Below, piece after piece: positions 15,562-21,622 of a stretch of 21,622 nt of DNA. Numbering within the stretch: position 1 is the stretch's first letter; each line of letters starts with the position of its first letter. Made by a program: the position numbers and the translations under genes. The DNA is taken from positions 1-21,622 of the forward strand of contig JAJZJI010000014.1 of the NCBI GenBank assembly GCA_021828345.1. Reading direction: 5' to 3'. A model generated the notes under the pieces. That model did not search any database and was not told the origin of the DNA. It saw only the letters and a program-made list of their open reading frames with translations. The DNA is from Microcaldota archaeon (GTDB lineage: Archaea > Micrarchaeota > Micrarchaeia > Micrarchaeales > Micrarchaeaceae).

Positions 15562-16308
15562 ATGAGAGAGGAGCTTTCTATTATTATACCAGTCTACAAT
15601 GAAGCAAAGAACATAAAAAAGGTTCTTGATGGTATTAATGATGTAGTAGGAGGTATTCGATGTAAGGCTTATGTTGTATACTTTCTTGACAACGATAATA
15701 CACTGCCAATTCTTAACAGGATAAAAGATAGTTATGAATTTCAGATCATCATTCTAAAAAGTATATATGGCGGTGGAGCAGCAAACCAAATAAAGACGGG
15801 AATTACAAAATCTGCCGGTAACATTGTGCTTGTCACTATGTCTGATCTTTCAGACAACCCTAAGGATATACCGATTATGTACAATAAAATAAAAAAAGGT
15901 TATGATGTTGTATGTGCATCACGATATGTAGATGGTGGTGGGCAGGTGGCGCAAAACTCAAAAAGCTTAATAAAAAAGCTACTTTCCATGTTCGTAGGTC
16001 TTTCATTATATTATATTAAAGGCATTCCCACACATGATGTAACAAACAGTTTCAGGATGTACAAAAGAAAGATATTCAAATACATGACTATTGAGAGTGA
16101 TGCTGGCTTCTCTATGGCCATGGAAATTACAGTAAAAGCATATGCTCTTGGTTATAATATAACAGAAGTTCCTACAATCTGGACCGATAGAAGTGAGGGA
16201 AAGTCAAATTTCAAGATCGCTAAATGGGCGGGTAGCTACTTTAGATGGTATAGATATGCTTTAGCTAATGGTCGTTCATCCGTGCGAAAGTTACAAAAGA
16301 TTAGATGA
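15562..16308 (+). CDS. Glycosyltransferase family 2, polyprenyl-phosphate sugar transferase-like
   Basis: A 248-residue GT-A enzyme resembling dolichyl-phosphate mannosyltransferase-type GT2 proteins. LSIIIPVYNEAKNI (5-18) is the nucleotide-binding start of the fold. VTMSDLSDNPKDIP (91-104) occupies the D-x-D metal/donor site. ASRYVDGGG (119-127), TNSFRMYKR (161-169) and DRSEGKSNFK (209-218) are the typical later motifs. There is no C-terminal membrane domain, so it is a soluble or peripheral enzyme of the DPM1 type, likely loading a sugar onto a lipid carrier for surface glycans. The usual second aspartate cluster (VDDGSxD) is replaced by FLDNDNT (41-47). The start is an ATG 6 nt after GTGA. 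Its 3' end overlaps by 8 nt the end of the convergent epimerase. Confidence 0.84.
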   Translation: MREELSIIIPVYNEAKNIKKVLDGINDVVGGIRCKAYVVYFLDNDNTLPILNRIKDSYEFQIIILKSIYGGGAANQIKTGITKSAGNIVLVTMSDLSDNPKDIPIMYNKIKKGYDVVCASRYVDGGGQVAQNSKSLIKKLLSMFVGLSLYYIKGIPTHDVTNSFRMYKRKIFKYMTIESDAGFSMAMEITVKAYALGYNITEVPTIWTDRSEGKSNFKIAKWAGSYFRWYRYALANGRSSVRKLQKIR

Positions 16309-17404
16309 GTTTTTTATCTTTTAGTTCGTTCTGCGCCTGTTCAAATCTATCTTCCGCTTTTTCTTTTTGCGCCCATTCTAACATTTCTTTTATACCTTGT
16401 TCAAAATCGGTTTCTGGTATCCATCCAAGCATCATTTTGGCCTTTGAGGTATCTGCAATGCAATGCCGTATGTCTCCCTTTCTATAGATGTTAGATATCT
16501 CTATGTGTTCTTCCTTACCTAGTATATGATAGAGTATTTTTGCTAGATCGAATATAGTTGTAGGTTTTCCCGAACCTATATTTATTACGCTATAATCTGT
16601 CTTACTCTCTTTCATCGCCATGACACATGCTCGCACGACATCTTTTATATAAACAAAATCCCTTGTCTGCTTTCCATCTTCGTATATTACTACAGGATTG
16701 TCATTCTTAATTCGAGATGTAAATATTGCGCTTACGCCAGTATAAGGATTTGAAAGTGACTGCCTTGGACCAAATACGTTAAAGAATTTAAGAGCAACTA
16801 CAGGAAATCCATACATTCTGCCAGTCATCAGTGCTGTTTCTTCTTGAAACTTTTTGGTCAGAGCATATATAGAGTTTGTATCAAGCGGTGTATCCTCTTT
16901 TGTTGGAATGGGTCTTGCCTTAGAACCACATTTTGGGCATATAGGATCCATTCCATAATTCTCAACATCTAACTGACTACGTATCGCGGGATGAAACTCA
17001 GCATTGCATTTTGTACATGCATAAAGACCTTCACCATATGAGGTATTGGATGCGGCAACAATAAGTTTTGGTCTTTTTTGCAACCCTATTATTGCTTCAA
17101 GCAGCTCTGCGGTTCCGACACAATTATTATCAACAAACTCCCTGATTTGATAATTTGATTGCGCAATACCAACTTTTGCGGCAAAATGGAATATTACATC
17201 AGCTTTTGATGTAAGTTCTGTAATCAACTTTCTATCGCGCACATCACCTACAATAAGCTTTGCACCTTCGTTAAGATATGTCGGCTTTTTGGAATCAGTC
17301 CCAGATAGATTATCCAAAAGAGTCACATTGTGCCCTTCCTCTATGAGCGCATCAGACACATGACTACCTATAAATCCTGCGCCTCCAGTTATAAGTATAT
17401 TCAT
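16301..17404 (-). CDS. NAD-dependent sugar-nucleotide epimerase with zinc-ribbon insert (dTDP-L-rhamnose 4-epimerase-like)
   Basis: A 367-residue extended short-chain dehydrogenase. NAD binds at GGAGFIG (7-13); the catalytic Tyr180 and Lys184 lie in IYALTK, with Ser119/Thr121 in AASNTSYG. Between Ser and Tyr is an insert, roughly 126-168, with two CxxC knuckles: Cys130/Cys133 (YACTKC) and Cys156/Cys159 (CPKC), ending PIPTKEDTPL. The same YGEG...C-x2-C...CPxCG...P-x-P-T-x-E layout is known to me from epimerases annotated as dTDP-L-rhamnose 4-epimerase, so a 6-deoxysugar role is likely but not proven. The start overlaps the end of the upstream epimerase by 4 nt (ATGA), so the two form an operon. 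Confidence 0.85.
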   Translation of the reverse strand: MNILITGGAGFIGSHVSDALIEEGHNVTLLDNLSGTDSKKPTYLNEGAKLIVGDVRDRKLITELTSKADVIFHFAAKVGIAQSNYQIREFVDNNCVGTAELLEAIIGLQKRPKLIVAASNTSYGEGLYACTKCNAEFHPAIRSQLDVENYGMDPICPKCGSKARPIPTKEDTPLDTNSIYALTKKFQEETALMTGRMYGFPVVALKFFNVFGPRQSLSNPYTGVSAIFTSRIKNDNPVVIYEDGKQTRDFVYIKDVVRACVMAMKESKTDYSVINIGSGKPTTIFDLAKILYHILGKEEHIEISNIYRKGDIRHCIADTSKAKMMLGWIPETDFEQGIKEMLEWAQKEKAEDRFEQAQNELKDKKLI

Positions 17405-18450
17405 TTTCCATCACTAATTCTATCGACTATCTCACTCATTATGTCATTAAGAGACTTTTTGAGTGACCAATCGGGATAATCGTGCTTGAATCGGTCCATA
17501 TTTGAATAATAACATATGTGGTCTCCCACCCTATTTTGATCGTTATAAGAATATTCTAACTTTGCTCCGAAGTTGTTCTCCAATAGATCTATTGTTTCTA
17601 ATATAGATATGGAGTTCTGTTTTGTTCCGCCAAGATTATATACTGCACCTTTCTTAGGATTTTTATAGAAGTTCCAGAATGCATTAACCACATCAGAGCT
17701 GTGAATCTGGTCGCGCACCTGCTTACCCTTATATCCGAATATAGTATATGGTTTCTTGTTTACAGCACAGTTGACGATGTATGCAAGATATCCATGCAGT
17801 TCAACTGCAGCATGCTGTGGTCCGGTAAGGCAACCGCCTCTGAATGCTACAGTATTAAGCTCGAAATACCTTCCATATTCTTGTACCATTAAGTCAGCCG
17901 CCGCTTTTGAAACGCCAAAAATACTATGTGTTGATTGATCTATTGAAAGGCTTTCATCTATTCCATTAGCCCATTTTGAATTCTGATCGAAATCATAACG
18001 CTTTTCGTTTTCCGTTATAGATAAAGTATTGGGCTTATCCCCATAGACCTTGTTTGTGGATGTAAATATGAATGTGCCTTCAGGGCTTTGCATCCTAAAT
18101 TCCTCAAGCATGTTGTGCGTACCGTTGGCGTTAATATCAAAATCCATCCGTGGATCCTTCTTTGCCCAATCATGACTTGGCTGCGCTGCTGTATGAATTA
18201 TAAGATCAAAAGGACCTTTTTCTTGAAACAATTTAGCGAGTGCTTGTTTATCGGTTATATCTATGTTAAAATTCGAAAAAGACTCTATTGCAGATAGACT
18301 TTCGATGTTTTTACTTATATCCCCCATCGGTCCGAAAAAATATGCGCGTTTGTTGTTATCTATTCCAATAACTTCAGCGCCTTTACCCGAAAAGAATCTT
18401 ACGCTCTCACTTCCTATTAAACCTCCAGATCCTGTAACTAGTACCTTCAT
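17401..18450 (-). CDS. NAD-dependent sugar epimerase, CDP-paratose 2-epimerase-like
   Basis: A 349-residue extended SDR. The dinucleotide motif is GSGGLIG (7-13), followed by DNNKRAYFFGP (31-41). HTAAQPSHDWA, TSTNKVYGDKPN, GIDESLSIDQSTHS, VAFRGGCLTGPQHAAVELHG and GYKGKQVRDQIHS together match the group of epimerases annotated as CDP-paratose/CDP-tyvelose 2-epimerase (RfbE-like). These enzymes invert C2 of a nucleotide-linked deoxysugar. The position of the catalytic Tyr in Y-x3-K is Phe178 here (FGVSK, Lys182), which I recall from this subfamily. The product sugar is uncertain. It is first in a two-gene operon; the next epimerase overlaps by 4 nt. A GGTTTATATT box (18464-18473) and GTGGG lie just upstream of the ATG. 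Confidence 0.84.
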   Translation of the reverse strand: MKVLVTGSGGLIGSESVRFFSGKGAEVIGIDNNKRAYFFGPMGDISKNIESLSAIESFSNFNIDITDKQALAKLFQEKGPFDLIIHTAAQPSHDWAKKDPRMDFDINANGTHNMLEEFRMQSPEGTFIFTSTNKVYGDKPNTLSITENEKRYDFDQNSKWANGIDESLSIDQSTHSIFGVSKAAADLMVQEYGRYFELNTVAFRGGCLTGPQHAAVELHGYLAYIVNCAVNKKPYTIFGYKGKQVRDQIHSSDVVNAFWNFYKNPKKGAVYNLGGTKQNSISILETIDLLENNFGAKLEYSYNDQNRVGDHICYYSNMDRFKHDYPDWSLKKSLNDIMSEIVDRISDGK

Positions 18451-18662
18451 TTAACCCACTCGAATATAAACCATACGTTTAATGAAATAGTGTATTATTC
18501 TATGAGTGCATGTAAATATTTAAATGTAACGCCGTATATCATCATAGAAACCATGCAACATATCAAATTGTAGTATTAAGAAAACTACCGAACCACTGTT
18601 AATATTTTTGCATTCTCCCATGGTGGCATTTCAAGAATTAATTTAAGTTATATTTTACTCAT
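18451..18662. other. Non-coding region between epimerase operon and right repeat
   Basis: No convincing gene. It contains the probable promoter of the epimerase operon (TATA candidates at 18464-18473 and about 18512-18525, minus strand). A 23-codon plus-strand frame near 18501 has no ribosome-binding site or terminator and was not called. No transposon ends or tRNA were found. Confidence 0.4.
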
Positions 18663-18718
18663 TATAGTAATGCACTGCTAAACTGTGGTGTTTCCAGTAA
18701 AATTACAATACGCATTTA
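18663..18718. repeat. Right copy of the 56-bp direct repeat
   Basis: It matches 15370-15425 at 52 of 56 positions, same orientation, 3293 bp apart. It includes the last 13 codons and the stop of the surface-protein gene plus 15 bp beyond it, so the similarity extends past the coding end. Confidence 0.8.
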
Positions 18719-19778
18719 GACAATACCCACCCATACAGAATGTCATTATTTCCCTATAAGGAATTGGCTCATATGCAAGTATATCCTCTCTATAATTGTG
18801 GAATTGACTAAAATGGCCATTCAAAACTACACTCTGATTTATCGTGTTATAAGCATATGTTTTATTGTAATAGGAATAATTTAGATTTAATGTTGGCCTG
18901 CTCATATTGACAAATGGTGTAAAATTGAATTTAATATAATTTCTAGTACAGTTTGTACTGTTTGTAAGAGTAAATGTTGCGGGTATTATTAAATCTTTTG
19001 GCTGTGTTGTACCAAATGATACATTATACGCTAAAAGCTGCATCACCGGCACTGTATTATTAATATAGCTAACATTTGAGTGATATGTATAGGTTTCGTT
19101 AAAGAATGATGGGTATCCATATTGATTATCCATACACATATATATAGTGCCTGTTGCACTCTTTGGAAGTTGTGAACTATTATATAACAGACTTTGATAT
19201 TTACCCTGAGGTATGTTTATCTTAAATAGATTACATCCCCTAGAATAAACACTATTTGATCCAAGATTTGTTATGTTAACACCATACAGAAAACTATCAT
19301 TGAAAAATTCAGGAATTAGAATATTCTCTTCAAATAATGGGCTTGTCCTATTTGATATTTGACATGTAACACCGCCATTAAACGTGCCATATGTACCACA
19401 ATATGTTGTAGTATTATGCACATAATACATAGCAAAATATGTAGGATTGCCGCTTGTAAAGAGTACTTTCGAGTTATTCCATAATTTATAGTAATTTTCC
19501 TCCCCAGTTGTTGAAGGAAGCTCATATGAATATTTAACCACAACATTCTTTGTCTGATTGAATTTTTGAAGATAAGATTCGAATGATGAACGTGCCATTG
19601 AGCCAATAGATATCGTTGTAGTTGCATTTACCTTTTTCTGTACTATAGTTGTTGTACTAATAGTATTTGAGGTATGTGGAGCGCTAGGGCTAGCAGAACC
19701 ATTAGTAACCTCTATCGCAACAACCACTATGACAGCAAGTATTACAACAAAAACCAAAATAAACTTCAATTCAGGCAT
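18678..19778 (-). CDS. Membrane-anchored, sequon-dense surface protein of unknown function
   Basis: A 366-residue protein with an N-terminal membrane helix (about 4-23, FILVFVVILAVIVVVAI) and a large outside part. Residues 25-60 are a Ser/Thr-rich stalk. The remainder is Asn/Tyr/Thr-rich with nine or so cysteines, probably disulfide-bonded, and no family I recognise. There are 22 N-X-S/T sequons, about one per 16 residues, pointing to dense N-glycosylation. A TATA box (19801-19810, minus strand AATATTATAA) places the transcription start at or within 2 nt of the ATG. Its 3' end is duplicated at 15370-15425, suggesting a former paralogue there. Next to the glycan cassette; the two may be functionally tied. 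Confidence 0.7.
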   Translation of the reverse strand: MPELKFILVFVVILAVIVVVAIEVTNGSASPSAPHTSNTISTTTIVQKKVNATTTISIGSMARSSFESYLQKFNQTKNVVVKYSYELPSTTGEENYYKLWNNSKVLFTSGNPTYFAMYYVHNTTTYCGTYGTFNGGVTCQISNRTSPLFEENILIPEFFNDSFLYGVNITNLGSNSVYSRGCNLFKINIPQGKYQSLLYNSSQLPKSATGTIYMCMDNQYGYPSFFNETYTYHSNVSYINNTVPVMQLLAYNVSFGTTQPKDLIIPATFTLTNSTNCTRNYIKFNFTPFVNMSRPTLNLNYSYYNKTYAYNTINQSVVLNGHFSQFHNYREDILAYEPIPYREIMTFCMGGYCLNAYCNFTGNTTV

Positions 19779-19800
19779 GTTATCATAAGCATCTTATACA

Positions 19801-19810
19801 TTATAATATT
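19801..19810 (-). promoter_or_regulatory. TATA box of the surface-protein gene
   Basis: The minus strand reads AATATTATAA, centred about 27 nt from the ATG at 19778; leaderless transcription is predicted. Confidence 0.5.
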
Positions 19811-19826
19811 AAAATGTTAGTCTAAA

Positions 19827-20441
19827 CTATCTCATTGCCTCAAATGCCTTCTTTGCCTTCTTAAAGCGCAATTCTACGTCATTCCAATTCATAGCGGATA
19901 AATACGCATCTACATATGGCGCTCTTTTAGGACCATAATCTACGTAGTATGCATGCTCATATACATCAAGATTTATTATTACTATAGCATTCCATATGGC
20001 GTACTGGTTATGTGCATCGGAGCCTATATTTCTTAACTTACCAATAGTAAGATCGAATACAAGAAATGCCCATCCTCTAAATGCAGTAGATACCGCCTTA
20101 AAATCCTGAAGCCATTTTTCATAGCTACCAAAATCCAATTCTATCTGCGCCTTTAGGGCTGAGGGTATTTGAGCACTTCCGTTTGTTAGATTCCCAAAAT
20201 ATATTTCATGAAGCATTGCACCATTATAATTGAACGTCTCCTCTAGCTTCATTGCTCTATAGTCGCTATAATTCTGATTGGCAAGTGTCCTATCGACCTT
20301 CTCTAATTTATCCCATATCTCGTTTAACTTGTTAACATACCCTTTATAATGTATATCAAAATGATAATCGATCTGCTTGTCAGATATGCCATTTACGTTC
20401 TTAGGTTTTAATTTATCCTTTGCCTCCCACTTTTCTACCAT
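19827..20441 (-). CDS. sod: Superoxide dismutase, Fe/Mn family
   Basis: A 204-residue cytosolic enzyme converting superoxide to oxygen and hydrogen peroxide. The four metal ligands can be placed: His27 (DYHFDIHYKGYV), His78 (GAMLHEIYFGNL), Asp159 and His163 (LDVYEHAYYVDYG). The signature is usually DxWEHAYY; Trp is replaced by Tyr161. His31 and Tyr35 of the gateway region are present. A short N-terminal extension precedes the fold. Residue Gly74 and the HNQ near 144-146 do not settle whether iron or manganese is used. GTGAT lies 4 nt before the ATG, and a TATA-like ATATATATTTTATG element lies about 30-45 nt upstream. It fits an organism with an oxygen-exposed respiratory chain. Confidence 0.94.
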   Translation of the reverse strand: MVEKWEAKDKLKPKNVNGISDKQIDYHFDIHYKGYVNKLNEIWDKLEKVDRTLANQNYSDYRAMKLEETFNYNGAMLHEIYFGNLTNGSAQIPSALKAQIELDFGSYEKWLQDFKAVSTAFRGWAFLVFDLTIGKLRNIGSDAHNQYAIWNAIVIINLDVYEHAYYVDYGPKRAPYVDAYLSAMNWNDVELRFKKAKKAFEAMR

Positions 20442-20560
20442 TTAATCACACGTTTATATGAATAACAATTGATATATATTTTATGATTATTTTTATTTCA
20501 TTTGAGTAGATTTATGCAACATGATACACCAATTATTTTAGCGATGTATGTTTATTAGTA

Positions 20561-20573
20561 TTATATATTATTA
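20561..20573 (+). promoter_or_regulatory. TATA box of the ICMT-like gene
   Basis: TTATATATTATTA, centred about 25 nt before the ATG at 20592, indicates a leaderless transcript and supports that ATG over the adjacent GTG at 20589. Confidence 0.5.
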
Positions 20574-20591
20574 AGCACTATATATTCAGTG

Positions 20592-21170
20592 ATGGACAGT
20601 TTATTTAATATATTATTTTTGAGTGCTGCACTTTTGGCATTCGTAGTAATTGATTACCCACGCTCAATAATTATACCCTTAATAAAACAGTATAAAACTG
20701 TGCGCTTTAGAGATGATGGCTTTTCTGTTTTTGCTGTTTTTCTTTGTGATAATATATCATGGATAATATCTGCGGGTATATTTATGATCGCATACGGCGC
20801 ATTGCCATATATTCTCTTTTATTTCGGTGCTGCTATGATGGTATTTGGATTTTTACTAAGGCAGTGGTCCATTAGCAAATTAGGCATTTTCTTTTCTCCT
20901 ACAGTAAGGATAATAAAAAAACACAAAATAATAACATCTGGCCCATATAAGTATGTTAGGCATCCCTCTTATACAGGAATGTTAGTATTTCTTTTAGGTA
21001 TGGCAATAGCATCCAGATCATTTGATTCAATATTTTTAGGTATGATATTTCCAGTTTGTGGCTATTTATATAGAATTAGAGTTGAGGAGCGATCACTAAA
21101 ATTGCATTTGGGTAAATCGTATATTAATTATGCAAAAAGGACAAAAATGCTAATACCATTCGTATTTTAA
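20592..21170 (+). CDS. Isoprenylcysteine carboxyl methyltransferase (ICMT) family membrane protein
   Basis: A 192-residue protein with about five membrane segments. The C-terminal half carries the ICMT/PEMT-type S-adenosylmethionine site: GPYKYVRHPSYTG (117-129), then YRIRVEERSL (160-169) with the Glu165-Glu166 pair. Prokaryotic members methylate unknown, probably lipid or quinone-like, substrates, since protein prenylation is not expected here. The length matches bacterial and archaeal homologues. Monocistronic, with its own TATA box; the gene upstream (SOD) is divergent. Confidence 0.87.
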   Translation: MDSLFNILFLSAALLAFVVIDYPRSIIIPLIKQYKTVRFRDDGFSVFAVFLCDNISWIISAGIFMIAYGALPYILFYFGAAMMVFGFLLRQWSISKLGIFFSPTVRIIKKHKIITSGPYKYVRHPSYTGMLVFLLGMAIASRSFDSIFLGMIFPVCGYLYRIRVEERSLKLHLGKSYINYAKRTKMLIPFVF

Positions 21171-21240
21171 AAAATTATTCACTTAAAGCTATGGATTTTA
21201 TGTTAGTTATATATATAAAAATCATCAAAAGATTATTAAC

Positions 21241-21259
21241 ATATATTTTTTATAATATA
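21241..21259 (+). promoter_or_regulatory. TATA region of the CxC small-protein gene
   Basis: Overlapping A+T boxes ATATATTTTTTATA and TTATAATATA lie 18-25 nt before the ATG at 21272, consistent with leaderless transcription. Confidence 0.4.
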
Positions 21260-21271
21260 TAATGTGTTTTT

Positions 21272-21463
21272 ATGGACAATAATCAAAATAACTATGAGGA
21301 GCAAAAGTCTGGAGGAGGCTGTGGATGTGGTGGAGGCTGCGGATGCAATGATAACAAACAGAATGAAGAGAGTGGATGTGGATGCGGAAATGATAATTGC
21401 AGATGTGGTGATAAGCAAGAAAAAGCTGGGCACCATGGACATGCGCACCAATGTAATTGCTAA
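21272..21463 (+). CDS. Metallothionein-like Cys-rich small protein
   Basis: A 63-residue hydrophilic protein with ten cysteines arranged as five C-x-C pairs (17/19, 23/25, 36/38, 43/45, 61/63) and four histidines (54, 55, 57, 59) in AGHHGHAH. Glycines surround the first pairs (GGGCGCGGGCGC). Low complexity, no signal peptide, no hydrophobic core: such a chain is expected to fold only around soft metal ions (zinc, copper, cadmium) or clusters, like metallothioneins. I do not recognise a named family. The coding frame is supported by the clean ATG, upstream TATA box and the pattern of Cys/Gly codons in this frame only. A metal storage or detoxification role is inferred from composition. Confidence 0.75.
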   Translation: MDNNQNNYEEQKSGGGCGCGGGCGCNDNKQNEESGCGCGNDNCRCGDKQEKAGHHGHAHQCNC

Positions 21464-21486
21464 TTTTAAATTTAATATTATAAACA

Positions 21487-21533
21487 AGGCGGCAGATGCC
21501 GCCTCGCTTTCTGGGTACGGGTTTTACCCCGTA
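21487..21533. ncRNA. Two adjacent GC-rich hairpins, possible 3' UTR structure or small RNA
   Basis: Hairpin 1: AGGCGGC (21487-21493), loop AGAT, GCCGCCT (21498-21504), 7 bp perfect. Hairpin 2: TACGGG (21516-21521), loop TTTTAC, CCCGTA (21528-21533). An alternative pairing GGGTA/TACCC (21513-21517 with 21525-21529) would compete with hairpin 2. They start 24 nt after the CxC gene stop, in a strongly A+T-rich setting. No clear T-tract follows on the plus strand. On the minus strand a TATA-like ATTATAAATTTTTTATAC (about 21543-21560) precedes them and a weak T-rich stretch follows, so a small minus-strand RNA is also possible. Strand and function undecided. Confidence 0.35.
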
Positions 21534-21622
21534 ATAATAATACGTATAAAAAATTTATAATGCTTTCTATTTTTGTATCTATTTGTTTACTTAAGTAAAA
21601 ATATTTTAGTAATATATAAATA

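Larger units (their letters stand above)
15370..18718. mobile_element. Candidate repeat-bounded glycan gene cassette
   Basis: Three sugar genes (GT2 transferase and two epimerases, 15562-18450) lie between 56-bp imperfect direct repeats (15370-15425 and 18663-18718). The right repeat is the intact end of a surface-protein gene; the left is a broken copy. This is the footprint expected if a cassette entered by recombination at duplicated gene ends, or replaced most of a tandem paralogue. No integrase, transposase or terminal inverted repeats are seen, so the mechanism is open and the mobile-element label is provisional. Confidence 0.45.

Noticed and set aside
18501..18572. 23-codon plus-strand frame in the 18451-18662 gap
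   Set aside because: No promoter, ribosome-binding site or terminator, and ordinary A+T-rich composition, unlike the 23-mer at 9615-9686.
21478..21540. Minus-strand frame through the hairpins reading like a basic ribosomal peptide (RGKTRTQKARRHLPPC)
   Set aside because: No start codon or ribosome-binding site upstream and the frame is short; the basic look comes from the GC-rich stems.
21264..21560. 98-codon plus-strand frame overlapping the CxC gene
   Set aside because: It runs through the CxC gene in another frame and continues through the hairpins with A+T-driven codons; the +1 frame with regular CxC spacing is far more gene-like.
1..21622. CRISPR array, insertion sequence or toxin-antitoxin pair
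   Set aside because: No regularly spaced repeats, transposase motifs or matching small gene pairs were seen on either strand.

Overview
The window is archaeal chromosomal DNA, strongly A+T-rich and rich in ATA isoleucine codons. The archaeal assignment rests on several things. There is a TATA-binding-protein homologue, an archaeal-type SRP54, a DRG-type GTPase with a TGS domain, and a geranylgeranyl-reductase-like enzyme of the kind used on archaeal lipids. There is also a pilin-like class III signal peptide. Many start codons lie about 25 nt behind a TATA box (leaderless or near-leaderless), while others follow a short GGTGA/GTGA motif. The combination of a Nuo-type complex I, dense N-glycosylation sequons in secreted proteins and small unusual genes resembles acidophilic DPANN/ARMAN-like lineages (Parvarchaeum or Micrarchaeum relatives). 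That placement is an inference; no rRNA is present.

Layout. 14-5384 (+): membrane arm of complex I, nuoJ-K-L-M-N, tightly packed as the 3' part of an operon. 5376-6485 (-): FAD-dependent geranylgeranyl-reductase-family enzyme, sharing a divergent promoter region with a 109-residue, single-repeat TBP (6594-6923, +). 6963-8108 (-): GT4 glycosyltransferase. 8233-9528 (+): SRP54. 9615-9686 (-): a 23-codon, extremely basic small gene with its own terminator. 9830-11956 (+): DRG-like GTPase, a winged-helix-like protein and a membrane-anchored DUF192 protein. 11968-15315 (-): an unknown protein, a secreted beta-sandwich protein, a type IV pilin-like protein and a response regulator with a winged-helix N terminus and degenerate GGDEF domain. 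15562-18450: a sugar/glycan cassette (GT2 transferase on +, two extended-SDR sugar epimerases on -). 18678-19778 (-): a heavily sequon-decorated surface protein. 19827-20441 (-): Fe/Mn superoxide dismutase. 20592-21170 (+): ICMT-family membrane methyltransferase. 21272-21463 (+): a Cys-X-Cys metallothionein-like small protein, followed by two GC-rich hairpins.

How the genes fit together. The first part is respiratory (proton-pumping complex I arm), with SOD later as an oxygen defence. The right half is about the cell surface: pilin-like and secreted proteins crowded with N-X-S/T sites, plus glycosyltransferase and sugar-nucleotide epimerases that could supply the glycans. The sugar cassette is bracketed by a 56-bp imperfect direct repeat. 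One copy is the 3' end of the surface-protein gene; the other is an orphaned tail next to the response regulator. This suggests the cassette was inserted into, or replaced, a paralogous gene.

The most surprising items are the half-size TBP, the repeat-flanked glycan cassette, the archaeal response regulator with a ruined GGDEF domain, the 23-residue basic peptide with a clean hairpin-T terminator, and the CxC-rich peptide.
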